Assembly: GCF_013167895.1 (NCBI RefSeq)
Contig: NZ_BLWC01000001.1
Location: forward strand, 5,022,001-5,086,000
Origin: Streptomyces fulvorobeus
GTDB taxonomy: Bacteria > Actinomycetota > Actinomycetes > Streptomycetales > Streptomycetaceae
DNA length: 64,000 bases
Direction of reading: 5' to 3'
The notes under the pieces are model-generated. The model did not search any database. It was not told where the DNA came from and saw nothing but the letters and a program-made list of their open reading frames with translations. A program made the position numbers and the translations under genes. The number at the start of each line of letters is the position of its first letter. Position 1 is the first letter of the stretch. Positions 8,819-16,853 of the stretch are shown here, piece by piece.

Positions 8819-10048
8819 TCAGACGAGCGTGAGCAGACCCTCCTGCACCAGCCTGCGGATCAGGACGAGCCGCCCCTCCACGTCCAGGGCGCCGGTCACC
8901 TGCCGCGCGCTGAACGGTGCGTCGGCGGAGAGCAGCTGGCGCAACTCCGGCTCGATCCGGGCGGGGAGCCGCACCACCTTGCCGTGGAACTCCAGGCTGA
9001 CTCCCGGGCCGTCGTGCGACAGGGACCACAGCAGTTCCGCCCTGCGCCGCACCAGGGTGTCAGGGCCCATGGTGCGCAGCCCCTCCAGGTCCAGGAGATG
9101 GCCGTCGAGCACCGGCTGGCGTCCCACGAGAGCCCGGCTCGCCGCACGTTCGACGAGGTCCCGGGGGTGTACGGCGGCGGCGACCGAGGCGAGCAGCTCG
9201 GCCAGTGTGGCCGCGGCCTCCCCGCGCAGCCCGGGATCGAGGGCGAAGCCGGGCGGCAGCGAGGCCCGGTAGCGGGGATCGCTCTCGATGGCCCGGTCCA
9301 GCGCGTCCTTGAGCACCGTCGACCACAGGACCGGCAGCACCCCGAGCGTGATGTGCAGGGACGCCTCCTCGTTGGAGGTCGCGTCGTGCACGGTGCCCCG
9401 CGGCATGTACATCAGGTCACCGGCCTTCAGGTCGAACTCCCGCACGGGGGCGCCGGGCCCGTCGGCGGGCCGCCGGTAGTGCCGGTTCTGCAGCGGCAGC
9501 TCCTCCGGCGATTCGTACAGCCGCCAGTGCTTGGAGCCCCACACCTGGAGGACGAAGACGTCATGGGTGTCGTAATGGCTCGACAACCCCTGCGCACCGG
9601 CGGGGGTCAGATAGGCGTTGGCCTGGAATCCGGCGCTGAACTCGCCGGACAGCCGCCTGCACAGCCGGCCAAGCGGCTCCCAACGCTCGTGCAGGAACTT
9701 GAAGACGACGGTCGACCCCTTGCGGTAGAGGTCGTAGAGGACTTCCAGACCGTTGCTGGGCCCGCCGGGTCCGGATGCCGCCATTTCCACCAGCGGAATC
9801 TCCTGCCCGTTGACCACTACCTTGAGTTCCGACGAGCGCACGCTGGACGTCGAAAGAATGTGGTCGACATCGCGGAACGTCAACGGGTCCGCATAGTAAT
9901 CAGGGTCGTCGCGGTGGATGACGAGAGGTTTTTTCTCCCAGAACTCCCGCTTGAAATCGGCCGTATCGTAAGGGGACAGGAGACCGGAGAGGCCGAGCGA
10001 AGGCTGCGCCGTGGGCGCAGCCTTCCACCCGCCGTGTTCCACGGCCAT
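8819..10048 (-). CDS. JmjC/Cupin_4-type Fe(II)/2-oxoglutarate oxygenase, candidate peptide hydroxylase
   Basis: A 409-residue protein resembling bacterial ribosomal oxygenases (YcfD/ROX group). The metal triad is visible: H158 and D160 in SSHYDTHDVFVLQ and H221 in GDLMYMPRGTVHD. An N-terminal segment FWEKKPLVI matches the conserved start of the fold, and a helical, winged-helix-like C-terminus follows. Known relatives hydroxylate Arg or His of ribosomal proteins. This gene starts only 4 bases after the stop of a 48-residue repeat peptide, in one operon, so the peptide (Asp, Asn and Pro in DNDPxDP) is a more likely substrate than the ribosome. The residue modified cannot be read from sequence. 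Confidence 0.85.
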   Translation of the reverse strand: MAVEHGGWKAAPTAQPSLGLSGLLSPYDTADFKREFWEKKPLVIHRDDPDYYADPLTFRDVDHILSTSSVRSSELKVVVNGQEIPLVEMAASGPGGPSNGLEVLYDLYRKGSTVVFKFLHERWEPLGRLCRRLSGEFSAGFQANAYLTPAGAQGLSSHYDTHDVFVLQVWGSKHWRLYESPEELPLQNRHYRRPADGPGAPVREFDLKAGDLMYMPRGTVHDATSNEEASLHITLGVLPVLWSTVLKDALDRAIESDPRYRASLPPGFALDPGLRGEAAATLAELLASVAAAVHPRDLVERAASRALVGRQPVLDGHLLDLEGLRTMGPDTLVRRRAELLWSLSHDGPGVSLEFHGKVVRLPARIEPELRQLLSADAPFSARQVTGALDVEGRLVLIRRLVQEGLLTLV

Positions 10049-10052
10049 CGGG

Positions 10053-10199
10053 TCAGATCACCGGGTCGGACGGGTCATTGTCCGAAATGACCAGCACCGG
10101 GTCGGTGGGGTCGTTGTCGGCGATCACGAAGTCCGGCGTCGCGATCGGCGACGGCGAGACCTCGATCTCGTCCGGGTGCAATGAATTGCTGTCTTCCAT
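10053..10199 (-). CDS. 48-residue repeat peptide, candidate RiPP precursor
   Basis: ATG at 10199 follows a near-ideal ribosome binding site (AGGGAGGG, 4 bases before the start). The product is acidic, has no Cys, and has two parts. Residues 1-23 (MEDSNSLHPDEIEVSPSPIA, then TPD) look like a leader. Residues 24-47 are two tandem 12-residue repeats, FVIADNDPTDPV and LVISDNDPSDPV, followed by a final Ile. The repeats match at 9 of 12 positions, while their codons differ at synonymous sites (AAC/AAT, CCC/CCG), consistent with selection on protein sequence. The stop lies 4 bases before the JmjC oxygenase start, so the two are probably coupled. No known precursor family is recognised. It is too short for ordinary ORF calling and could be missed in annotation. 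Confidence 0.8.
   Translation of the reverse strand: MEDSNSLHPDEIEVSPSPIATPDFVIADNDPTDPVLVISDNDPSDPVI
10059..10130 (-). repeat. Two tandem 36-base units encoding (F/L)VI(A/S)DNDP(T/S)DPV
   Basis: Unit 1 is 10130-10095 and unit 2 is 10094-10059, in frame inside the 48-residue peptide gene. The spacing of DNDP-x-DP is exact. Substitutions between units (F/L, A/S, T/S) are conservative. The two units may define two modification sites or two core copies. Confidence 0.85.
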
Positions 10200-10239
10200 T
10201 TTCCCTCCCTATGTCTTCGATCAGCTGTCATCCAGCGGT

Positions 10240-10257
10240 CCGGAGCGAGCGCTCCGG
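10240..10257. promoter_or_regulatory. Short inverted repeat upstream of the peptide gene
   Basis: Arms CCGGAGC and GCTCCGG with a GAGC loop, about 41 bases before the peptide ATG within a 282-base divergent intergenic region (10200-10481). It could be an operator or a leader hairpin. No binding protein can be assigned; the divergent HTH gene is one candidate. Confidence 0.35.
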
Positions 10258-10481
10258 GCGGCTCGAATATTGCTCAATCCGCACGACCGGTGTCAACGAT
10301 GCGCCGGCTCCTGTCCAATTCGTTTCCCTGGCCTTCGGCGACCGGCTGGAAAGAATGTCCACGAGATTCTTTACAGGGTGTTCCTGGACAAGTTTCACGC
10401 GCGTTCCTGCGGGCGGAGACATCGTTGAAACGTGTGATCGTCTAAACCGGTGGCGGGACCCCACACGGAGGAGGCGGATCG

Positions 10482-10913
10482 GTGAGTCGTCACGCGAGTC
10501 CAGAGCAGCGGCGCCGGGCGGTGCTGTCGGTGCTGTCGGGCGACCCGGTGTCCGAGGTCGCCCGGCGCAACGGCGTCTCGCGGCAGACGCTCCACAACTG
10601 GCGCACGAGGTACGGGGCGGCGGGCGACGCCGGGCTCACCGACCGCTCGCAGCGCCCGCACGCCAGCCCGGCGCGCCTGGACGCGGCGGTGGAGGCCCTG
10701 ATCTGTTCCCTGCGCGAGCAGCATCCGGACTGGGGCGCGCAGCGCCTCAGGGCGGCCCTGGAGAGGCTCGGCACCGAACGGCTGCCCTCGCGGACGACCG
10801 TGCACCGGGTGCTCGTGCGCAACGGCTTCCTGGCCGGCCCGCGCCACCCGGACCCCGGGGGCGAGTGCGCGGAAGGGGCGCGGGGGAGGGGGTGCCGGGT
10901 GAGGAGTGGCTGA
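10482..10913 (+). CDS. Stand-alone transposase-type helix-turn-helix protein
   Basis: A 143-residue protein starting at GTG behind GGAGGAGG. Residues 1-45 form an HTH (RRRAVLSVLSGDPVSEVARR, then NGVSRQTLHNWRTRYG). A second helical unit (about 60-115; DWGAQRLRAALERL and PSRTTVHRVLVRNGF) matches the paired DNA-binding region at the N-terminus of IS481/IS3-type transposases. No DDE catalytic domain follows, and the Gly/Arg-rich tail ends after about 25 residues. It may be a domesticated regulator or a truncated transposase. It diverges from the peptide/oxygenase operon. Confidence 0.7.
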   Translation: MSRHASPEQRRRAVLSVLSGDPVSEVARRNGVSRQTLHNWRTRYGAAGDAGLTDRSQRPHASPARLDAAVEALICSLREQHPDWGAQRLRAALERLGTERLPSRTTVHRVLVRNGFLAGPRHPDPGGECAEGARGRGCRVRSG

Positions 10914-11248
10914 CGGAGCTGCTCGGCGCGGCCCAGGAGCTGGTGGACCGGCTGGACCGGGCCCTGGGTGTCCTGGCCGCCGACGCGGGACCGGACGGCG
11001 GGGTCTGCGCGCTGTGCCCGCCGGAGCCCCCGGCGCGGCGGACGCCCGCACCGGGACGGCCCGGTGGGGTACGGGTGTTCCGCACCCCGTCCGTCAGCCT
11101 CTTCGCGCAGCCAGGTCCACACCCTGCGTCAACTATGTACCGAGCCGGTTCCACGGGCGTTCGGCCGTCCGAACTCCGTTCGTGTGGCGGCTTGTTGACC
11201 GAAACGGCGCCTGCGGACCGGCCGGTGGGGAACGCGGCCGGCGGATAG
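10892..11248 (+). CDS. Small hypothetical protein (uncertain)
   Basis: A GTG start at 10892, directly behind GGAGGG and overlapping the HTH gene end by 22 bases, opens a 118-codon frame. The first half looks protein-like: an amphipathic helix (EEWLTELLGAAQELVDRLDR) and a CALCPPEPP segment resembling the Cys-rich tails of small Streptomyces proteins. The second half is low in family-like character and may be noise. No function is assigned. Confidence 0.3.
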   Translation: MPGEEWLTELLGAAQELVDRLDRALGVLAADAGPDGGVCALCPPEPPARRTPAPGRPGGVRVFRTPSVSLFAQPGPHPASTMYRAGSTGVRPSELRSCGGLLTETAPADRPVGNAAGG

Positions 11249-11368
11249 GCGCGGCCGGGCCGTGGTCCGCACCCGTCCACCGGCCCGGCGGCCCCGCACG
11301 CGGGGACCGGGCCACGGAGGGGATCTCCGCGTGCCATGATGCGGGCACCGCTGGACGCTGGGGGGCGT

Positions 11369-12106
11369 ATGGGAAGCACAGGTACGGTGCTGCGCGAGTT
11401 GCGCGGCGCACAGAAGTCGGCCAAGGGCGTGTCGCTGTACTCGCGGCACGTGAACCGGCCCGCGGGCCGGCTGCTCGCGGCCGGGGCCTACCGGGCGGGG
11501 CTCTCCCCGAACCAGGTCACCCTGGTCAGCGCCGCGTTCACCCTCGCCGCGATCCTGACGGTCGCGCTCGCCGAGCCCTCGTGGGCGCTCGGCGCGGCCG
11601 TCTACGCGGGGCTGGCGGTCGGCTTCGCCTTCGACTCGGCGGACGGCCAGCTCGCCCGCCTCACCGGCAGGGGCGGCCCCGACGGCGAATGGCTGGACCA
11701 TGTCGTCGACTGCGCGAAGATGATCCTGGTCCACACCGCCGTACTGATCTCGTTCCACCGCTTCGCCGGAGTCTCCTCGGACGGCTGGCTGCTGCTGCCG
11801 CTGGGCTTCCAGTTCGTCGCGGTGCTCACCTTCTGCGCCGGGCTGCTGCGCGAGCAGCTCGGCAAGGCGGCGGCTTCCGCCGCCCGCCCGGCCCCGGTGG
11901 GCGGGGCCGCCGCCCCGGTCTCCCGGCTGCGGGCCGTGGCGCTCCTCCCCGCGGACTACGGGGTGTTCTGCCTGGTGTTCCTGCTGGCCGGGGCGCCAGG
12001 GGCCTTCCTCGCCGGGTACGCCGCACTCGCCGCCGTGCACGCCCTCTTCCTCGTGGCGTTCCTTGCCAAGTGGTTCAGGGAGCTGAGAGCGCTCCGGGCG
12101 GACTGA
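11369..12106 (+). CDS. CDP-alcohol phosphatidyltransferase family membrane protein
   Basis: About 245 residues from the ATG at 11369; an ATG at 11336 would add 11 residues. The signature DG-x2-AR-x(n)-G-x3-D-x3-D is present as DSADGQLARL followed by GEWLDHVVD, so both metal-binding aspartate pairs are intact. Several membrane helices flank it (ALGAAVYAGLAVGFAF, LLLPLGFQFVAVLTFCAGLL). Such enzymes transfer a phospho-alcohol from CDP to an acceptor. The convergent neighbour makes a CDP- or nucleotide-activated polyol or sugar, and their 3' ends overlap by 32 bases, suggesting a paired role in making a phosphorylated surface glycan or lipid. Confidence 0.88.
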   Translation: MGSTGTVLRELRGAQKSAKGVSLYSRHVNRPAGRLLAAGAYRAGLSPNQVTLVSAAFTLAAILTVALAEPSWALGAAVYAGLAVGFAFDSADGQLARLTGRGGPDGEWLDHVVDCAKMILVHTAVLISFHRFAGVSSDGWLLLPLGFQFVAVLTFCAGLLREQLGKAAASAARPAPVGGAAAPVSRLRAVALLPADYGVFCLVFLLAGAPGAFLAGYAALAAVHALFLVAFLAKWFRELRALRAD

Positions 12107-12521
12107 CCAGCACGTCGAGCACCCGGCGCAACTGGGTGCTGGAGGTGTGCACGGTGTACGGGAAGTAGACGACCTCCACGCCGACTTCGGCGAAGTCGCG
12201 CTCCAGGCGCAGCCCCTTCTCCGTGCCGCGCCAGTCGTCGCCCTTGAAGATCACGTCGAACCGGACCTGCTGCCAGGTCTCGACCTTGTCCGGCACGGTC
12301 TCGACGAACGCGGCGTCCACGTAACGTACGCTCCGCACGATCTCCAGCCGCTCGGGCAGGGGTATCACCGGCGTGTGGCCCTTGGCGAGCGCGGCCATCT
12401 CGTCGGAGACGACCCCGGCGACCAGGTAGTCGCACTGGCTGCGCGCGTGCCGCAGGATGTTCAGGTGTCCGACATGGAACAGGTCGTACACACCCGGCGC
12501 ATATCCGACTCTGTGCACCAT
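12075..12521 (-). CDS. Cytidylyltransferase-like nucleotidyltransferase (TagD/RfaE-C type)
   Basis: A 148-residue single-domain enzyme. It has the HxGH nucleotide-binding motif in GVYDLFHVGHLNILRHAR, the KGDDW segment, and the C-terminal SSTQLRR version of the conserved ISSTxIR motif. The family activates glycerol-3-phosphate, ethanolamine phosphate or a heptose phosphate with CTP or ATP. The exact substrate is not readable. The start is the ATG just before the conserved VHRVGYAPG. It converges on the CDP-alcohol phosphotransferase gene, overlapping by 32 bases. Confidence 0.88.
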   Translation of the reverse strand: MVHRVGYAPGVYDLFHVGHLNILRHARSQCDYLVAGVVSDEMAALAKGHTPVIPLPERLEIVRSVRYVDAAFVETVPDKVETWQQVRFDVIFKGDDWRGTEKGLRLERDFAEVGVEVVYFPYTVHTSSTQLRRVLDVLVSPPGALSAP

Positions 12522-12674
12522 CCGCTGTCTCCCCCCGGAAATATCGGTATCGGTGTAGATCTCCGACGACCTTACTGTGAAGAACACTTGTGCAGACCAC
12601 GAACGGATAAGCTGACAACGCGGACTGTTCCATGGGGGGAGCAGTGGCTGTTGCGGGGGAAGGCGACCGAACCG

Positions 12675-13935
12675 ATGTCCGCTGCCGAAGATCACCGAAC
12701 GTTCCAGGACCGCAGAGTGCTGGTGGTCTCGACCAACTACGCGCCTGAGCTGACCGGCATAGGCCCGTACGCCACCCAGCTCGCCGAGCACTGGGCGGCG
12801 TCCGGAGCCGGGGTCCAGGTGCTCACCGGCATGCCGCACTACCCGTCCTGGCGTACCGACGAACGCTACCGGGGGTCTGGCGGACCCGCGAGACCCGCGC
12901 CGGAGTCACCGTCCACCGCCGCAGGCACTACGTACCGCCCCGTCAGAGCGCCCTGCGCCGGGCCGCGTTCGAGGCGACGGTGCTGGCCCACGGTCTCCTC
13001 GCTCCGCCGCCCGGCCGCCCCGACGCCGTGATCGCCCAGATGCCGAGCCTCGCCGGCGGCGTCATAGGCGCCCGGATCGCCCGCCGCCACCGCGTCCCGT
13101 ACATACCCGTCGTCCAGGACCTGATGGGCGCCGCCGCGGCCCAGAGCGGCATACGGGGCGGCGGCAGGGCGGCTGCCGCGGCCGCGGCGGCCGAGCGGTA
13201 CGCGCTGCGCGGCGCCGCCCTGGTGGGCGTCATCCACGAGACGTTCGTCCCAGGCGTCACCGCCCTCGGCGTCGACCCGGACCGCATCCGCGTCGTCCCC
13301 AACTGGACGCATGTCGAGCCCCCTTCCGCCGACCGCTCCGCCACCCGCGCCCGGCTCGGCTGGCCGGACCGCACCCCGGTGCTGCTGCACTCGGGAACAT
13401 GGGCCTCAAACAGGGCCTCGACGTCCTTATCGACACGGCCAGGCTCGCCCCGGACGTCCGTGTCGTCCTGATGGGCGACGGGAACCAGCGCGAGGCGCTC
13501 CGCGCCCTCGCGGGAACCCTGCCCAACATCGACTTCCTGCCGCCCGCCGACGCGGGCGAGTTCACGGACGTCCTGGCCGCCGCCGACGTCCTCGCGGTGA
13601 CGCAGCGGGCCTCCGTGCTCGACATGAGCGTGCCCTCCAAGCTCACCTCCTACTTCGTCTCCGGGCGGCCCGTGGTCGCCTCCGTCGCCGACGAGGGCGG
13701 CACCGCCGACGAGGTCCGCCGCTCCGGCGCCGGAGTCCTGGTCGCACCGGAGGACCCCGCCGCACTCCTCGCGGCCGTACGCAAGCTCACCGAGGACGCC
13801 ACCGCGGCCGGGGCACTCGGCGCCCACGGCCCGCGCTACGTCGCCCACCACCTGGGCCGCGAGGCGGGACTCGCCCGCTTCGACGCCCTGCTCACCGAGG
13901 TCCTCGGGAACGCTCAAGGGAGTCCACAGCGATGA
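12675..13935 (+). pseudogene. Glycosyltransferase, GT4/WcaI-like (two frameshifts)
   Basis: Three consecutive frames encode one glycosyltransferase of about 420 residues. The N-terminus is RVLVVSTNYAPELTGIGPYA; the middle contains RIRVVPNWTHVEPP; the C-terminal GT-B donor domain contains VVLMGDGNQREALRAL and VPSKLTSYFVSGRPV. The first break is at the G run 12871-12875, where one more G gives ERYRGVWRTRET. The second is at AA 13396-13397, where one more A gives LLHSGNMGLKQG. With both restored the length is a whole number of codons. It overlaps the next gene by 4 bases (ATGA). Probably a real gene with assembly deletions; it would add a sugar to the lipid-linked repeat unit. Confidence 0.8.
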
Positions 13936-15612
13936 CGCATCCGATCCGCCCCTGGAGGACCAGGACGAACCGGCGCTGCTGAGGGACCAGTTCCGCCAGC
14001 TCCTGCGCTACCGGGAGCTCCTCGCCGCCGGTGTCCTCGTCGGGCTCCTCGGCGGCGGCTACCTCGCCCTCAGCGGCGAGGCGACCTACACGGCCACCGG
14101 CACCGTGCTCGTCCGCTCCGCCACCGCCGACCCGTTCGCCACGGGGGCCTCGGCCGACAAGGGCATCAACATCGGCTCCGAGCGGCAGACCGCCGTCAGC
14201 GACACCGTGGGCGACCTGGCGGCCCGCGCCCTCGCCAAGGACGCCGACCGGGTCGACGCGGGGGACCTGCTGGCCGGCCTCCAGGTCACCAACCCGCCCA
14301 ACACGCTGACCCTGCGCTTCTCCTACACGGGGGAGACGCCCGAGCAGGCGAGGGCCCGCGCCGAAGCCCTCGCCGACGCCTACCTCGAACACCGCAGACA
14401 GCGCACCGAGGAGAGCATCGAGAACATGGAGCAGGGCTACCGGGCCCAGCTCGAACCGCTGGAGGAGAAAAGGGACCTGCTGGAGGAGCAGGCCGGCGTG
14501 AGCGAAGCCGACGACGTGAGCAGCGCCCGCGCCAACCTCATCGTCTCCATCTCCGAACTCAGCCGCAAGATCAGCGAACTGCGCGCCCTGGACACCACAC
14601 CCGGCTACCTCAACCAGAAGCCCGTCGCCCCTACGGAGCCCACCGGGGCCGGCCTGCCCATGCTGCTCGGCCTCGGCGGCGTGGTGGGCCTCGCCCTGGG
14701 GCTGCTGCTGTCCTGGGTGCGCCTCGTCTTCGACCCGTCCGTCCGCTCCCCCGCGAGCTCGTCCGCTCCCTCGGCGCCCCGCTGCTCGGCACCCTGCCCC
14801 GCGAGCGCGGAGCCCCGGACGGGCTGCTCGCCATCGGGCGCGGCAGCAGCAGGCTCGCCGAGGAGTACCGGGCGGTGGCCTTCCGCCTCGCCTACGACCC
14901 CGCGTTCGCGGAGACCCGCCGGCTGCTCGTCACCGCACCGCGCGGCGACAACGCCGCCGCTGCCGGGGCCGCCGCGAACCTGGCGGCCGCCTTCGCCGAG
15001 ATGGGCCGGGACGTCCTCCTGGTCGAGGCCGATCTGCGTACGCCCTCGCTCGCCCGCGAGCTGGGCTCGGCCGCGCACGAGGCCCGGCCGCCCCGCTGGG
15101 CCGCCGACGAGGACGGCGCCTGGCCCTCGGGCAGCCGCTCCAACGTGGACGTGCCGGGCTCCGGCGCCTTCACCCTCGTCGCGGGCAGGCGCGTCGACAA
15201 CGTGCCCCGCGCACTGACCTCCGTCCCCGTCGGCCGCATCGTGGCCGAGGCCGACCGCCCGGGCACCGTCGTCATCGTGCTGGCCCCGCCCGTGCTGGCC
15301 TACGCCGACGCGGTCGCCCTCGTCGACCGGGTGACGGGCGTGATGATCGTCTGCGATCCGCGCGAGGTGCACCGCAGCGATGTCGAGCGGATACGCGAGA
15401 TCATCAGCGCGTCCGGCGGCTCGGTGCTCGGTGTCCTGCTCCACCCCGGCCGGGGGCGCATCGGCTCCAAGGAGCGCAAGAAGTCCTCCAGGCGGCGCGG
15501 CGGTCCGGCCGCACGGACGGACGGCCACGACCCCGACGACCTCGCGCTCACCGGCGACCCCACCGAGACGCTCGGACTGCGTGCCTTCGACGCCTCCGCG
15601 GGCCGCCGGTGA
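13932..15612 (+). pseudogene. Wzz/BY-kinase-like polysaccharide chain-length protein with degenerate ATPase domain (two frameshifts)
   Basis: An ATG overlapping the glycosyltransferase stop opens MTHPIRP. One extra C in the run 13949-13952 continues into LEDQDEPALLRDQFRQLLRY. A membrane helix, a Wzz-type periplasmic segment with coiled coil (ENMEQGYRAQLEPLEEKRDL) and a second helix (MLLGLGGVVGLALGLLLSW) follow. One extra C in 14748-14752 leads into SPRELVRSLGAPLLGTLP and a kinase-like domain. Restored length is about 560 residues. The Walker-A position reads TAPRGDNAAAAGAAANLA, with no GKS/T, while VLLVEADLRTPSLA keeps a Walker-A'-like segment. It is thus probably a non-catalytic co-polymerase. 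Its stop overlaps the flippase start (GTGA). Confidence 0.8.
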
Positions 15613-16853
15613 GGGCACGCACCGCGATCGTCTGCTCGGTCGCGGACCAGGGCGTCACGGCGCTCACCAACATCCTGGTACTGGTGGCGGCGGCCCGGCT
15701 CTCCACCGTCTCCGACTTCGCGCGGTTCTCCGCCGTCTATCTGGTCTTCTCCGTCCTGCTCGGAGCATCCGGCGCCTACACCGGGCAGCCGCTGGTGCTG
15801 CGGCGCGGCGAGAGCGACGGCACCCGGGGCGCCTGCCGGTCGGCCGTCGCCTTCACCCTGCTCGCCGCCACCGCGCTCGGCGGACTGCTCGCCGTCGTCT
15901 GCCTCCTCGTCCCCGGGGACACGGCACGCGCCCTCATGATGCTCGGGCTCGTCCTGCCGGCCGTCCTCGGCCAGGACGCCACGCGTTACGCCTTCGCCAC
16001 CCTGCGCCTGCCCCACCTCGCGCTCGCCGGCGACGTCCTGCGCCTGGTCTGCGTCCTGGGCTCCCTGGCCGCTCAGCCGTACGGCGCCGGGGCGGCGCGC
16101 CTCATCACCGTCTGGGGGCTCTCCGCCCTCCCCGCCCTGCTGCTCTCCGCCGTCCTGCTGCACCGGCGGACCGCGGGGGCGCCCCCGCTCCTTCGCGCCC
16201 AGTTCCGGCGGGGCCACCTCGGGCGGCGGTTCGTCCTGGAGTTCGGCGTCGGCAACGCGACGAGCCAGCTCTCCGTGCTCGGTCTGGGAGCCGTGGGCAA
16301 CCCCCTGGTGGTGGGCGCGCTGCGGGGGGCGACCACCCTGTTCGGACCCCTGAACGTGCTCTACACCTCGGCCACCAGCTTCGGCCCCCCGCTGCTGGGA
16401 CGCCTCGGCTCCCGGCGGCGGCAGGTGCGGGCCGCGGCGGGGCTCGGTGCCGTCCTCGCGGCCACCGCCGCCCTGTGGGCGACCGCGCTGGCGCTGCTGC
16501 CCGACGCGGCGGGCCGCGAACTCCTCGGCGACACCTGGCCCACGGCCGCGTCCCTGCTGCCCGCGACGGGCAGCCAGTACGCGGCGATGGCCGTGGCCAC
16601 CTGCGGCCTGCTCGCCCTGCGGATGCTCGACCCCCGCACCACGCTCTCCATCCAGGTGGTGTTCTCGCTCGCCGCCGTGGGCTTCCTGGCCGGCGGCTAC
16701 GCCCTCGGCGGTGTCACCGGCGCCGCCTGGGGCCTGTGCCTGGGGTCCGTCTGCAAGGCGGTCGCCACCTGGACCCGGGTCCTGCGGCTGCGCGGCGGCA
16801 GACCCGAGGCGCGGAAGACCCTCAGCGGGAGCGCTGTCCGGTCCGGTTCCTGA
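15609..16853 (+). CDS. Wzx-like polysaccharide flippase (MOP superfamily)
   Basis: A 414-residue polytopic protein with about 12 membrane segments, starting at a GTG that overlaps the Wzz-like stop. The N-terminal pattern (ADQGVTALTNILVLVAAARL, then FARFSAVYLVFSVLL) is typical of MOP-superfamily oligosaccharide flippases, which move lipid-linked repeat units across the membrane. The final 32 bases overlap the 3' end of the convergent polymerase-like gene. Specific family membership was judged from topology and position rather than a diagnostic motif. Confidence 0.78.
   Translation: MRARTAIVCSVADQGVTALTNILVLVAAARLSTVSDFARFSAVYLVFSVLLGASGAYTGQPLVLRRGESDGTRGACRSAVAFTLLAATALGGLLAVVCLLVPGDTARALMMLGLVLPAVLGQDATRYAFATLRLPHLALAGDVLRLVCVLGSLAAQPYGAGAARLITVWGLSALPALLLSAVLLHRRTAGAPPLLRAQFRRGHLGRRFVLEFGVGNATSQLSVLGLGAVGNPLVVGALRGATTLFGPLNVLYTSATSFGPPLLGRLGSRRRQVRAAAGLGAVLAATAALWATALALLPDAAGRELLGDTWPTAASLLPATGSQYAAMAVATCGLLALRMLDPRTTLSIQVVFSLAAVGFLAGGYALGGVTGAAWGLCLGSVCKAVATWTRVLRLRGGRPEARKTLSGSAVRSGS

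Noticed and set aside
10053..10199. DNDPxDP repeats as calcium-binding (thrombospondin-3 or RTX-like) motifs
   Set aside because: The spacing and the Pro after each DND do not fit a DxDxD calcium loop, there are only two repeats, and the gene pairs with an oxygenase rather than a secretion system.
10482..10913. Intact insertion sequence around the transposase-like HTH
   Set aside because: No DDE catalytic domain and no terminal inverted repeats or target duplication were found on either side.
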